Source: Candidatus Devosia phytovorans (GTDB lineage Bacteria; Pseudomonadota; Alphaproteobacteria; Rhizobiales; Devosiaceae). Taken from it: a stretch of DNA of 64,000 bases. The position numbers and the translations under genes are program-made. Shown piece after piece: positions 17,417-26,249 of the stretch (its first letter is position 1; the number at the start of each line of letters is the position of its first letter). Below the pieces are notes generated by a model. That model searched no databases, was not told the origin of the DNA, and saw only the letters and a list, made by a program, of their open reading frames with translations. The DNA lies in contig CP119312.1 of the NCBI GenBank assembly GCA_029202405.1, forward strand, positions 625,001-689,000, read 5' to 3'.

Positions 17417-17527
17417 AAAATCGGAATAGTCCATTGGCATTTCCATCGCCACGGTTGAGCATTCCTGCATCAACACGAAGCCTGTGCCTCACAAATGGGC
17501 AACGCAGGTCTTGCAGGAGCCGTCGCC

Positions 17528-18625
17528 ATGACCAAAATCGGTGTCTTCATTCCCATCGGCAGCCGCGGCTGGCTGATCTCCACAACGTCGCCCGCGACCT
17601 ATCCGAGTTTTGATCTCAACCGCACCGTGGTGCAGCGCGCCGAGCATTACGGGCTCGATTTCGCGCTCGCGATGATCAAGCTGCGCGGCTACAACGGCCC
17701 CAGCGAATACTGGCAGCACAATCTGGAAAGCTTCACGCTGATGGCTGGCCTTGCCGCCGTCACCAAGAAGATCCAGCTGTTCGCCTCGGTTGCCATGCTG
17801 ACCATGCCGCCGGCCCTGGTTGCCAGGATGGTCTCGACCATCGATTCGATCGCGCCCGGCCGTATCGGGGTGAACATGGTCACCGGCTGGCAGCCCAAGG
17901 AATACCAGCAGATGGGCCTTGAGCTGACGCCCGAGCATTTCGCGCGTCGCTATGACTATGCCACCGAATATGTGCAGATCATGCAGGAGCTGTGGCAGAC
18001 CGGTACGTCCGACCACAAGGGCGACTTCTTTCAGTATGACGACTGCAAACTGTCGCCGCGTCCCTCGGCCCCGATCCAGATCGTGGGTGCCGGCCAGTCC
18101 CCGGCTGGCATGGATTTCGTCGCTCAATATGGCAATTACAATTTCGTGGTTGCCGGTGGCCTCAACCAGACCGATGGCTGCCGCGACGTGGCTGGTCGCG
18201 TTGCCGAGGCGGCCAAGAAGCATGGCCGCGACACCGGCGCCTTCCAGCTGATCATGGTGATCGCTGACCGCACCGACGAGCTCGCCTTTGCCAAGTGGGA
18301 ACACTACAAGACCGGCACCGATATCGAGGCGCTCGAATGGCAGGCCAGCCAGGCCAGTGCAGACACCAAGGCTGGCGCCAATTCGACAGCCGGCCAGCTC
18401 AAGCTCGGCGTGCAAAACCCAGAGCCGACCGGCATGACCAAGATCATCGGTTCCTATGAAAATGTCGCGCGCATGCTCGACGAGATCGCTGCCGTTCCCG
18501 GCATCAAGGGCCTGATGCTGACCTTTGATGACTTCATCACCGGCATGGAGCAGTTCGGCGAGCATATCCAGCCGCTGATGAAGTCGCGCAATGCCGCGCT
18601 CAAGGGTGACCAGGCTGCGGCCTGA
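17528..18625 (+). CDS. RutA-like FMN-dependent monooxygenase, copy 1
   Basis: A 365-residue luciferase-like monooxygenase, close in length and sequence to pyrimidine oxygenase RutA, which opens the uracil ring using FMNH2 and O2. It starts TKIGVFIPIGSRGWLIS, keeps the KLRGYNG and NLESFTLMAGLAAVT stretches, and has GVNMVTGW at residues 114-121; the Asn116 and Trp121 correspond to residues that, from memory, shape the O2/flavin site in E. coli RutA. The ATG at 17528 has GCAGGAG upstream; the frame is open 11 codons earlier. Copy 1 is the most divergent of three tandem copies. Reduced flavin would come from the RutF-like protein encoded downstream. Confidence 0.85.
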   Translation: MTKIGVFIPIGSRGWLISTTSPATYPSFDLNRTVVQRAEHYGLDFALAMIKLRGYNGPSEYWQHNLESFTLMAGLAAVTKKIQLFASVAMLTMPPALVARMVSTIDSIAPGRIGVNMVTGWQPKEYQQMGLELTPEHFARRYDYATEYVQIMQELWQTGTSDHKGDFFQYDDCKLSPRPSAPIQIVGAGQSPAGMDFVAQYGNYNFVVAGGLNQTDGCRDVAGRVAEAAKKHGRDTGAFQLIMVIADRTDELAFAKWEHYKTGTDIEALEWQASQASADTKAGANSTAGQLKLGVQNPEPTGMTKIIGSYENVARMLDEIAAVPGIKGLMLTFDDFITGMEQFGEHIQPLMKSRNAALKGDQAAA

Positions 18626-18631
18626 TTGCCA

Positions 18632-18651
18632 CGGGCGCCTCCGGGCGCCCG
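18632..18651 (+). other. Hairpin between RutA-like copies 1 and 2
   Basis: A perfect eight-bp stem (CGGGCGCC with GGCGCCCG, loop TCCG), without a T run. It may shield the mRNA end or tune copy dosage rather than end transcription. Confidence 0.55.
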
Positions 18652-18678
18652 TCCACCCAATTTTGATGGAGTGGCCCT

Positions 18679-19803
18679 ATGGTCCAGATCGGCGTTTTCA
18701 TTCCCATCGGTAGTCGTGGCTGGATCATGTCCACCACGTCGCCGGAGACCTATCCCACCTTCGACCTCAACAAGACCATCTGCCAGCGCGCCGAGCATTA
18801 CGGGCTCGACTTCGTGCTCTCCATGGTCAAGCTGCGCGGCTATAACGGTCCGTCCGAATTCTGGCAGCACAATCTCGAACCCTTCACGATGATGGCCGGC
18901 ATTGCCGCAGTCACGCAGAAGATTAAGCTGTATGCGTCCATCGCGCTGCTCACCATGCCGCCGCCGCTGGTCGCCCGCATGGTTTCCACCGTGGACTCGA
19001 TCGCGCCGGGCCGCTTCGGGGTGAACATCGTCACCGGCTGGCAGCCCAAGGAATACCAGCAGATGGGCTTGTGGCCGGGCGAGGCGCACTTCGCGCAGCG
19101 CTACGACTATGCCACTGAATATGTGACTGTGATGAAGGAACTTTGGGAGACCGGTACCTCCAATTTCCAGGGCCAGTTCTTCCAGATGGACGACTGCAAG
19201 CTCAGTCCGCGTCCGTCGAGCCATATCGATATTGTCGCCGCCGGCACCTCGGATCGCGGCATGCAATTCGTGGCCGAGCATTGCGACTATAATTTCGTTT
19301 CGTCGGGTGGCGGTATCAACGAGCCCGACAAGGCCGGCGCCAATGTGCTGCGCCTCGCCAAGATCGCCGAAACCACCGGGCGCAATGTGCAGGCCTATAC
19401 CGGAGCGATGATCATCGCCGACCGGACCGACGAACTGGCCTTCGCCAAGTGGGAGCACTACAAGAAGGGCACTGACCACGAGGCCATTGCCTGGGCCCAT
19501 TCGCAATCGTCGCAGGACAGCAAGGCCGCCGCCAATTCGACCGCCGGCGGCATGGCGGCCCGCACGCTCGAGCAGATGCGCAATCCGGCCGCGGCCCAGC
19601 CCAACAATGGCCTGCGCCTGATCGGCTCCTACGAGAATGTCGCCAAGATGCTGGATGTCATGGCGGAAACGCCGGGCCTGGGCGGCATCATGCTGACATT
19701 CGACGACTTCATCACCGGCATCGAGCAGTTCGGCCAATATATCCAGCCGCGCATGCGCAGCCGCGCCAAGCCCATTGCCGCCGCCAACCAGAACGCGGCC
19801 TGA
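18679..19803 (+). CDS. RutA-like FMN-dependent monooxygenase, copy 2
   Basis: A 374-residue paralogue of the genes on both sides. It has the same opening (VQIGVFIPIGSRGWIMS), GVNIVTGW and the C-terminal TFDDFITGIEQFGQYIQP found in RutA. Compared with copy 3 it is very similar over the barrel, by eye about two thirds or more identical, but differs in loops such as WAHSQSSQDSK and in the substituted ICQRAEH and SEFWQHN. It also has a longer C-terminal loop (RTLEQMRNPAAAQPNN). The Gly-Ile-Asn stretch SSGGGINEPDK probably contacts flavin or substrate. The copies may handle different ring compounds. Confidence 0.85.
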   Translation: MVQIGVFIPIGSRGWIMSTTSPETYPTFDLNKTICQRAEHYGLDFVLSMVKLRGYNGPSEFWQHNLEPFTMMAGIAAVTQKIKLYASIALLTMPPPLVARMVSTVDSIAPGRFGVNIVTGWQPKEYQQMGLWPGEAHFAQRYDYATEYVTVMKELWETGTSNFQGQFFQMDDCKLSPRPSSHIDIVAAGTSDRGMQFVAEHCDYNFVSSGGGINEPDKAGANVLRLAKIAETTGRNVQAYTGAMIIADRTDELAFAKWEHYKKGTDHEAIAWAHSQSSQDSKAAANSTAGGMAARTLEQMRNPAAAQPNNGLRLIGSYENVAKMLDVMAETPGLGGIMLTFDDFITGIEQFGQYIQPRMRSRAKPIAAANQNAA

Positions 19804-19834
19804 TTTCATCATCGACCAAAGGAGTCTACCAGCC

Positions 19835-20950
19835 ATGGTAAAAATAGGCGTCTTCATCCCGATCGGTAGCCGCGGCTGGCTGATTTCGACCACGTCACCG
19901 GAAACCTATCCGACCTTCGACCTCAACAAGACCATCGTGCAGCGCGCCGAGCACTACGGGCTCGATTTCGCCCTCGCGATGATCAAGCTGCGCGGTTACA
20001 ACGGGCCTTCCGAATACTGGCAGCATAACCTTGAAGCCTTCACCCTGATGGCCGGCATTGCCGCTGTCACCCAGAAGATCAAGCTCTATGCCTCGATTGC
20101 GCTGCTGACCCTGCCGCCACCGCTGGCGGCGCGCATGGCCTCCACCATCGACTCCATCGCGCCCGGCCGTTTCGGGGTCAATATCGTGACGGGTTGGCAG
20201 CCCAAGGAATACCAGCAGATGGGACTTTGGCCCGGTGATGCACACTTCCGCGACCGCTACGCCTATGCAGAGGAATATGTGAAGGTGATGAAGGAGCTCT
20301 GGGAGACCGGTACCTCCAATTTCCAGGGCAAGTATTTCCAGATGGACGACTGCAAGCTGTCGCCGCGTCCGTCCGCCCCGATCGAGATCGTCGCAGCTGG
20401 TGCGAGCGATCGCGGCATGCAGTTCGTGGGTGAGCTGTGCGACTATAACTTCGTTGGTGCCGGTGGCGGTATCAACGAGACGGCCAAGTCTGGCGACAAC
20501 GCCCAGCGCCTGCTCGACGTGACCAAGCCCTATGGGCGCAAGGTCGGTGCCTATACGCTCCTGATGATCATCGCCGATCGCACCGACGAGATGGCCATGG
20601 CCAAGTGGGAACACTACAAGGCCGGCACCGATTTCGAGGCGATCGAGTGGATGGGCGAACAGTCCGGTGCGGACAAGAATGCACCCGCCAACTCTACGGC
20701 TGGTGGCATGGCGCGGCGCGCCAAGGAAATGCTCGAAAAGCGGGAAACCGCCGAGCCGAACGGCATGCTGAAGCTGATCGGATCCTACGAAAATGTTGCG
20801 CGCATGCTGGACGAGATTGCCGAGAAACCCGGCATCGAAGGCATCATGCTGACCTTCGACGATTTCATCATCGGGATGGAGCAGTTCGGTCAGTATATCC
20901 AGCCGCTCATGAAGTCGCGCAACGGCAAGACGGTTCAGGCTGCGGCCTGA
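19835..20950 (+). CDS. RutA-like FMN-dependent monooxygenase, copy 3
   Basis: A 371-residue third copy. The ATG at 19835 follows AAAGGAG; the frame is open 20 codons further up but the family start (VKIGVFIPIGSRGW) fixes it here. All core motifs are present: KLRGYNGPSEYWQHNLEAF, GRFGVNIVTGWQPKEYQQMG and TFDDFIIGMEQFGQ. It lies 28 bases before the flavin reductase gene, so this copy and the reductase are likely co-expressed. By family knowledge the reaction would be O2-dependent cleavage of a C-N bond in a ring amide, with a flavin-N5-peroxide. Confidence 0.85.
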   Translation: MVKIGVFIPIGSRGWLISTTSPETYPTFDLNKTIVQRAEHYGLDFALAMIKLRGYNGPSEYWQHNLEAFTLMAGIAAVTQKIKLYASIALLTLPPPLAARMASTIDSIAPGRFGVNIVTGWQPKEYQQMGLWPGDAHFRDRYAYAEEYVKVMKELWETGTSNFQGKYFQMDDCKLSPRPSAPIEIVAAGASDRGMQFVGELCDYNFVGAGGGINETAKSGDNAQRLLDVTKPYGRKVGAYTLLMIIADRTDEMAMAKWEHYKAGTDFEAIEWMGEQSGADKNAPANSTAGGMARRAKEMLEKRETAEPNGMLKLIGSYENVARMLDEIAEKPGIEGIMLTFDDFIIGMEQFGQYIQPLMKSRNGKTVQAAA

Positions 20951-20978
20951 ACCCAAGCCATCGAAATGAGAGACCATC

Positions 20979-21479
20979 ATGTCTGAAGTCATGTCGCCCG
21001 AACGGGTTATCGATGTCCGCACCTTCTGGCAGGCGGTTGGCCTGCGTGCCGTGGGGACGGCTATCGTCACCGCCGAGGGCAATGACGGACCGCGTGGTTT
21101 CCTCGCGCTTTCAGCGACCCACCTCTGCGCCAGTCCACCGACCATGATGATCTCGGTCGACAAGAATACCTCTGCCGTCTCGGCCATTCTTGAAGGCGGG
21201 CACTTTGCCATCAACTATCTCTCGACCGAGCAGGGGGAACTCGCCGGCCCGTTCGGGGGCAAGGGCGAGCTCAAGGGCGCCGATCGCTTCACGCTGGGGT
21301 CTTGGACCAAGCTGACGACCGGCGCTCCGGTGCTCGACGGGGCGTCGGGCGTCATCGACTGCGAAGTCGAAGAAACCATCGAGCGTCACGGCACGCTGAT
21401 CGTGCTGGGCCGGGTCAGGGATTTCGCTGCGACCGAAGGCACGAGCCCAATGGTCTCCTACAAGGGCAAGACCCTGTGA
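20979..21479 (+). CDS. RutF-like flavin reductase
   Basis: A 166-residue protein of the flavin reductase-like (RutF/HpaC) family. The conserved core reads FWQAVGLRAVGTAIVTAEG, GFLALSATHLCASPPTMMIS, ending SYKGKTL, with FAINYLS in the middle. It would make FMNH2 with NAD(P)H for the adjacent monooxygenases. It ends in GTGA, where its stop overlaps the GTG start of the next gene, so the two are translationally coupled. A second reductase of the same family is at 23256. Confidence 0.85.
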   Translation: MSEVMSPERVIDVRTFWQAVGLRAVGTAIVTAEGNDGPRGFLALSATHLCASPPTMMISVDKNTSAVSAILEGGHFAINYLSTEQGELAGPFGGKGELKGADRFTLGSWTKLTTGAPVLDGASGVIDCEVEETIERHGTLIVLGRVRDFAATEGTSPMVSYKGKTL

Positions 21480-22024
21480 CGGAGAAGCGTTCTGCCCTAC
21501 TGGTGATGGATTTCCAGCATGAGATCGTCGCCGGCCACGATGCGGCTGCGGCCATCGCCAATACGAAGATGGTTCTCGATGCGGCCCGCAAGGCCCGCGT
21601 GCCGGTCGCCTATGTGGTGGTGGGCTTTCGGCCGGGTTATCCGGAGGTTTCGGCCAACAACAAGGGTTTTTCCGCGGTCAAGGCAGCCGGCCGGCTGGTC
21701 AATCCGAGCGTGATTGACGAACTGGCGCCGATTGAGGGTGAACCGGTGGTCACAAAACACCGCGTCGGCGCGCTCTATGGGACCGACTTGCCGGTTATTC
21801 TGTCGGCCTTCGGGGCCAATCATCTCGTGCTCACCGGCATTTCCACCAGCGGCGTCATCCTGTCCACGACCCGCATGGCGGCCGACATGGATTTTGCCGT
21901 CACCATCCTGGCCGATTGCGTGGGGGACAATGATCCGGCCGTGCACGACTTCCTGCTGACCAAGATCCTGCCGCGGCAGGCCGAGATCAGCGATTCCGCC
22001 AGCTTCATCGCCTCGATCAGTTGA
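21476..22024 (+). CDS. Isochorismatase-fold hydrolase lacking the catalytic Cys
   Basis: A 182-residue protein that starts at a GTG coupled to the preceding stop. It has the isochorismatase/cysteine hydrolase fold: Asp12 (LLVMDFQ) and Lys94 (VVTKHR) are present. The third catalytic position is Val127 in STSGVILST. The related protein at 31646 has the motif STSGCVRAT there, with an identical Lys-to-Cys spacing of 33 residues. RutB, which hydrolyses ureidoacrylate after RutA, uses the Cys, so this protein may not be an amidohydrolase. The Cys-less members include isochorismatases that cleave vinyl ethers. Position after monooxygenase and reductase argues for a role in the same pathway. Confidence 0.8.
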   Translation: MTEKRSALLVMDFQHEIVAGHDAAAAIANTKMVLDAARKARVPVAYVVVGFRPGYPEVSANNKGFSAVKAAGRLVNPSVIDELAPIEGEPVVTKHRVGALYGTDLPVILSAFGANHLVLTGISTSGVILSTTRMAADMDFAVTILADCVGDNDPAVHDFLLTKILPRQAEISDSASFIASIS

Positions 22025-22036
22025 AGGCTTCAAAAC

Positions 22037-22074
22037 CAAAAAAAGCCCCCGGATCTGGTCCGGGGGCTTTCGTC
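22037..22074. terminator. Bidirectional terminator between isochorismatase and asparaginase genes
   Basis: A perfect 12-bp stem (22042-22053 with 22059-22070) with A run before and TTTC after. It ends transcription for the convergent genes on both sides. Confidence 0.9.
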
Positions 22075-22087
22075 TGTCGGGTCAGTC

Positions 22088-23080
22088 TCAGTAGGTCTTG
22101 AAGATGCGCATGATCTCGCTGCGGTCGCTTGTCACGGTCAGTGCCAGGGCGAGCAGAAGGCGGGCCTTTTGCGGGTTGAGATTGTCGGCGGGAATGAAGC
22201 CGAGCTCGAGCAGCCGGGCGCTGTCATGCACCATTCCGCTGCCGGCACGCGTCGATTGCAGCACGATGACGCCGGCCGCAGCAGCGCGCTCGAGTGCCTG
22301 AAGCTGACCGGGAGGCGACATGCCGGGCGCGAAGCCAGCCGAGACGATGCCTCGCGCACCAGCGGCGACATAGGCGTCGATGGCTGCGCCATCACCGTCA
22401 GTATGGGCATAGGCAATATCGACCCGCGGCAGGGTGTCCATCGTCGCGAGGTCGAATTCGGTATTGGGCGCCGTCTTGCGCTCGGTGCGCCGATAATAGG
22501 TGACCGCCGCGCCGTCGACATAGCCGAGCATGCCAAAGTCCGGTGCGCGGAAGGTTTGCAGGCGGTAGGTCGCGGTCTTGGTCACTTCGCGGGCGGCATG
22601 GATTTCGTCGTTGAGCAGAACCAGCACGCCACGGCCCAGTGACTCGGGATCGGCCGCCACGCGCACGGCGTTGACAAGGTTCATCGAAGCATCACTGCCC
22701 AGGCCACTGAGCGGGCGCTGCGAACCGACGATGACGACGGGGATGGACACTTTGAGTGTCAGGCCGAGGGCATAGGCCGTCTCCTCCAGCGTCGCCGTGC
22801 CGTGGCCGATGACAATGCCGGCGAGGTCTTTGGTTTCGGCCATCAGCTTGGAGCAGAGCGCGGAAATTTCCTTCCACTGTGCAAAGCCAATGTTGGGGCT
22901 GGGGATATTGGCGAAGGGCACAGCAATGACCTGCGCAACATCCTGAACCTCGGGAACGGCTGCGATGATGTCGCCGGCCGGCAGCATCATCTTGTGGGCG
23001 CCGTAGTGCACGATGTCCAATGGGCCAGTGCCGATCGAGGAGATGGTTCCGCCCGTTCCGATGAAGGCTATCTTTCTCAT
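22088..23080 (-). CDS. Asparaginase family amidohydrolase
   Basis: A 330-residue asparaginase-fold protein. The first catalytic Thr motif GTGGTISS is at residues 7-14, the second in VIGHGTATLEETAY, and the Lys in REVTKTATYR; the type II HGTDT motif is changed to HGTAT, which removes the usual Asp. No signal peptide is seen, so it would be cytoplasmic. The ATG at 23080 is chosen because AGGA is ten bases upstream; the ATG at 23089 has only two. It may release ammonia from an amide intermediate of the surrounding pathway, but asparagine or glutamine are possible. Confidence 0.8.
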   Translation of the reverse strand: MRKIAFIGTGGTISSIGTGPLDIVHYGAHKMMLPAGDIIAAVPEVQDVAQVIAVPFANIPSPNIGFAQWKEISALCSKLMAETKDLAGIVIGHGTATLEETAYALGLTLKVSIPVVIVGSQRPLSGLGSDASMNLVNAVRVAADPESLGRGVLVLLNDEIHAAREVTKTATYRLQTFRAPDFGMLGYVDGAAVTYYRRTERKTAPNTEFDLATMDTLPRVDIAYAHTDGDGAAIDAYVAAGARGIVSAGFAPGMSPPGQLQALERAAAAGVIVLQSTRAGSGMVHDSARLLELGFIPADNLNPQKARLLLALALTVTSDRSEIMRIFKTY

Positions 23081-23255
23081 GGGGTGCATTTCCTGCGCGA
23101 TAGTTGTCGATGCAGGCTAGGCCGCAATGGCAGGGTTCGGCAGTCCAGAAAATCTCATTGAGCAGCGTGAGAAATGGTCAGTTGGCTGAAAAATGAGCTG
23201 GGCGGATAGTTTGCCTATGTTCGCTGCATTTCGGGCAGCACGGTAGGAGCGGCTG

Positions 23256-23762
23256 ATGCACAATCAAGACTTCAAACTGGGTATGCGACGGCTTGCGGCA
23301 GGCGTGTCACTCATCAGTACAGTCAATAAGGGCGTGCGGCATGGGCTGGTCGCTACGACGGTGAATTCAGTGACGGCTGATCCGCCGACGCTCTTGGTCT
23401 GCATCAACAAGACTGCATCGGCTCATGACCATGTGTCAGAGGCAGGTATTTTGTGCGTCAATATCCTGGCCGACGCCCATGAAGAGGTTGCCGGCCGCTT
23501 TTCCAGCCCCGTCGATCGCGAGAAGCGGTTTGACCACGATCAGTGGCAGACCCTGCGCACCGGCGCACCTGCCTTGGTAGACGCGATGGTGAGTTTTGAC
23601 TGCGAAGTGCGCCAAATGGTGCCCTATCAGTCACATACGATTTTCCTGGCCGAAATTGTCTCCGTCGAACTCTGGGCCGAGGCCAATCGCCCGCTGGTCT
23701 ATCTCGATGGTCGCTATCGCCTGCTGGCGGAACAGCAGCAGGTCTTTTCCGTCGCCAGTTGA
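23256..23762 (+). CDS. RutF-like flavin reductase, second copy
   Basis: A 168-residue flavin reductase family protein (FKLGMRRLAAGVSLISTVN, then LVATTVNSVTADPPTLLVCINKTAS and VNILADAHEEVAGRFS). It is only distantly similar to the copy at 20979. GTAGGAG precedes the ATG. It is divergent from the asparaginase gene, 175 bases away. It could support one of the RutA-like copies or an oxygenase elsewhere. Confidence 0.85.
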   Translation: MHNQDFKLGMRRLAAGVSLISTVNKGVRHGLVATTVNSVTADPPTLLVCINKTASAHDHVSEAGILCVNILADAHEEVAGRFSSPVDREKRFDHDQWQTLRTGAPALVDAMVSFDCEVRQMVPYQSHTIFLAEIVSVELWAEANRPLVYLDGRYRLLAEQQQVFSVAS

Positions 23763-24003
23763 ACCGGTGACCGGCTGAAAACTTTTGCAACGTCACCTCA
23801 GGGTCGACGCCGAGGCGTCGGCTCTCGCTTTTTTCGCATTATTTTCAAACATTTCGGCAGGGCTGCCCTGCGTCTGGCGCAGCCGAAATCTAGCTCTTGC
23901 CTACCTGTGAATTTATCTCATTTGTCGGCACAGGAACTTCATTCGAAGCTCACCTCTGGACAAGAGCTGCCAGCCCCAATTGCAGCGTCACCGGAGAAAC
24001 GAG

Positions 24004-25305
24004 ATGACTGAGATCAAGAAGAAAGGCCTTTCCCGCAGAAGCGTGCTGAAGGGCGCGGCGGCTAGCGTGGGCGCTGCCATCGGTTCTGGCGCCATCACGG
24101 GCTTTCCCACATATTGGGCCCAGGCCAGCAAGGACATCACCATCACCCATGTCGGGTCGATCTACACGACCAATCCGACCGTGTCCGAACAGGCCAACAA
24201 GGATCTCGGCTTCACCGTCCAGATGCAGACGCTGGACAATACGACCCAGATCAACCGCATGCTGACCCAGCCGGAGACCATCGACGTCGCCGACTTCGGC
24301 AATACCAATATGGGTTACTTCAAGAACCGCGGCATCCTGATGCCGATCCCGGTCAGTGAGTACCGCTATTGGGACAAGACGGTGCCGCTGTTCACCCAAG
24401 GCACCTATGCCGACGGCAATCCCTATTCCATGCAGGGCTATGCGCCAATCAAGTCGCAATTCTGGGCGGATCAATCCGCGCAAGAATACTCTCTGACGCC
24501 GACCGATTGGCTGGTGGGCATCCCGATCATGTACAATGCCGATACGCTCGGCGTGCGCCCGGACCTCGTTCCGCACAAGGTCGAAAGCTGGGGCGACCTG
24601 TTCAACTCCGAATTTGCCGGCAAGGTGGCGCTGCAGGATGGTGTCAACGTCGGCGTGCCGGACGCGGCAGTGGCGCTCGAAGCGGCGGGTCTGATGACCT
24701 ATGTCGACAAGGGCAACATGACCCGCGAGGAAATCGACAAGACCATAGACCTGCTGATCGAGCTCAAGCGCGCCGGCCACTTCCGCTCCTTCTGGACCAA
24801 TTTCGATCAGTCGGTGCAATTGATGGCATCGGGTGAAGTCGTGCTGCAGTCGATGTTTGCGCCGGCGGTGACCGAAGTGCGCACCCGCGGCATCGAATGC
24901 CAATACCTGCCGCTCAAGGAAGGTTCGCGTGGCTGGTATATCTTCCAGTCCGCCATGGCGCATCTGGACGGTGGCGACAAGCTGCGCCGCGACTGCGTCA
25001 TGGAATACATGAACTGGTGCAACTCGGGCTTCAACGGCGTCTACTTCTCCCGCCAGGGTTTCTACTCCTCGGTTCCCGACCTGATGAAGGAACAGCTCAG
25101 CGAGAACGACTATGGCTATTGGTACGAGGGCAAGGCGGCCACGGCCGACATCATCGACCCCTTCGGCAAGGTCATGGAGAAGGCCGGCGCCGTGCGCGAC
25201 GGCGGTTCGCTCTGGGATCGCATGGGTAATGTCGGCATCTGGAACACGCTGATGGACGAGGACCGCTACCTGGTCCGCCGCTGGCAGGATTTCATGGCTG
25301 CCTGA
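24004..25305 (+). CDS. Tat-exported solute-binding protein of polyamine-type ABC transporter
   Basis: A 433-residue binding protein. The N terminus has a twin-arginine signal (LSRRSVLKGAAAS, then a hydrophobic stretch to about residue 35), so it is folded before export. The mature part is a SBP_bac-type protein of the spermidine/putrescine/ferric family. The ATG at 24004 follows GGAG with eight bases spacing. It is the first gene of a complete importer, with a stem-loop between it and the permeases. The ligand is likely a nitrogen compound used by the neighbouring enzymes, but a polyamine is possible. Confidence 0.85.
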   Translation: MTEIKKKGLSRRSVLKGAAASVGAAIGSGAITGFPTYWAQASKDITITHVGSIYTTNPTVSEQANKDLGFTVQMQTLDNTTQINRMLTQPETIDVADFGNTNMGYFKNRGILMPIPVSEYRYWDKTVPLFTQGTYADGNPYSMQGYAPIKSQFWADQSAQEYSLTPTDWLVGIPIMYNADTLGVRPDLVPHKVESWGDLFNSEFAGKVALQDGVNVGVPDAAVALEAAGLMTYVDKGNMTREEIDKTIDLLIELKRAGHFRSFWTNFDQSVQLMASGEVVLQSMFAPAVTEVRTRGIECQYLPLKEGSRGWYIFQSAMAHLDGGDKLRRDCVMEYMNWCNSGFNGVYFSRQGFYSSVPDLMKEQLSENDYGYWYEGKAATADIIDPFGKVMEKAGAVRDGGSLWDRMGNVGIWNTLMDEDRYLVRRWQDFMAA

Positions 25306-25321
25306 TCTGCATCATCTGCCT

Positions 25322-25349
25322 GGCTCCGGGGCAAGCATGCTCCGGGGCC
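25322..25349 (+). other. Intercistronic stem-loop after binding-protein gene
   Basis: A 12-bp stem with two G-T pairs (25322-25333 with 25338-25349), loop AGCA, no T run. Such hairpins between binding protein and permease genes usually stabilise the upstream mRNA and raise the binding protein level. Confidence 0.7.
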
Positions 25350-25371
25350 GCGTCATTCTGGAGCCCCACCG

Positions 25372-26238
25372 ATGACCACCTATGTGTCGCCCCGTGCCGC
25401 ATCATGGCTGCAAGCCGCACCCTTCGCCCTGATCATGACCTGCCTGGTGCTGATCCCGCTCGGGATCATCGTGGTGGTCAGTTTCATGGACTTCGGCTTT
25501 GCCGAGATCATACCCGAATTCTATCTCGGCAACTGGCAGGATGTGCTGCGGTCGAGTCTGACCATCGACACCTATGTCACCGTGTTCCGGCAGCTGGCCT
25601 ATGTGTGGACCATTACGCTGGTGCTGGGCTTCACGATTTCATACTATCTGATCTTCCACATCCGCTCGAATATATGGCGCGCCATTTTCCTTGCGGCCTG
25701 CGCCATTCCATTCTGGACCTCGGGTCCGATCCGCATGATTTCCTGGGTGCCGCTGCTGGGCCGGGAAGGCCTGGTCAACCAGGCGTTGATGGGCGCGGGC
25801 CTCATCGACCAGCCGATCTCCTGGCTGCTCTATTCGGAATTTTCGGTCATCGTGGTCTATGTGAACATGCTGACCATGGCCATGGCCGGGCCGATCGCCA
25901 ATTCGATGGCCAAGATCAGTCCCAGCGTGATCCAGGCGGCCTGGGACCAGGGCGCCACGGAATGGCAGACAATCGTCGAGGTGATCATCCCGTTAATCAA
26001 GCCAGGCTTTGTGGTGGGGACCATATTCATCATCACGGCCGTCATGGGCGATGGCTTCCTGGTGCGCGCGATGAGCGGCAATCAGGTCAATACGCCGGCC
26101 GTGGCAATCATGAACGAGATCAATGCCTTCCAGTTTCCGCCCGCCGCGGCCAAGTCGGTCGTCCTGCTCGTCGTCGTGTTGACCATGGTGGGACTGCTGC
26201 TGCGCTTCGTCGATATCCGCAAAGAACTGGCACGCTAG
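25372..26238 (+). CDS. ABC transporter permease (PotB type)
   Basis: A 288-residue permease with six helices, first near residues 15-40. The EAA-type loop lies near residues 195-215 (VIQAAWDQGATEWQTIVEVIIP). It would form the membrane pore with the next permease. The family is the BPD_transp_1 fold of spermidine/putrescine (POPT) transporters. It is separated from the binding protein by the stem-loop and from the second permease by 11 bases. Confidence 0.88.
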   Translation: MTTYVSPRAASWLQAAPFALIMTCLVLIPLGIIVVVSFMDFGFAEIIPEFYLGNWQDVLRSSLTIDTYVTVFRQLAYVWTITLVLGFTISYYLIFHIRSNIWRAIFLAACAIPFWTSGPIRMISWVPLLGREGLVNQALMGAGLIDQPISWLLYSEFSVIVVYVNMLTMAMAGPIANSMAKISPSVIQAAWDQGATEWQTIVEVIIPLIKPGFVVGTIFIITAVMGDGFLVRAMSGNQVNTPAVAIMNEINAFQFPPAAAKSVVLLVVVLTMVGLLLRFVDIRKELAR

Positions 26239-26249
26239 GAGAGACTGGA

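Noticed and set aside
18454..21214. Long minus-strand open frames opposite the RutA-like genes (at 18454-19893 and 19895-21214)
   Set aside because: The repeated similarity between them only mirrors the similarity of the three sense-strand paralogues, and no domain is recognisable.
17528..22024. Classic rut operon for uracil
   Set aside because: RutC, RutD, RutE and RutG homologues are absent, the RutB-like protein lacks its Cys, and there are three RutA-like genes. A plain Rut assignment would be misleading.
25404..26249. Long 5' extension of the second polyamine-type permease
   Set aside because: It overlaps the first permease in another frame and is not hydrophobic; the true start with AGGAGA is at 26250.
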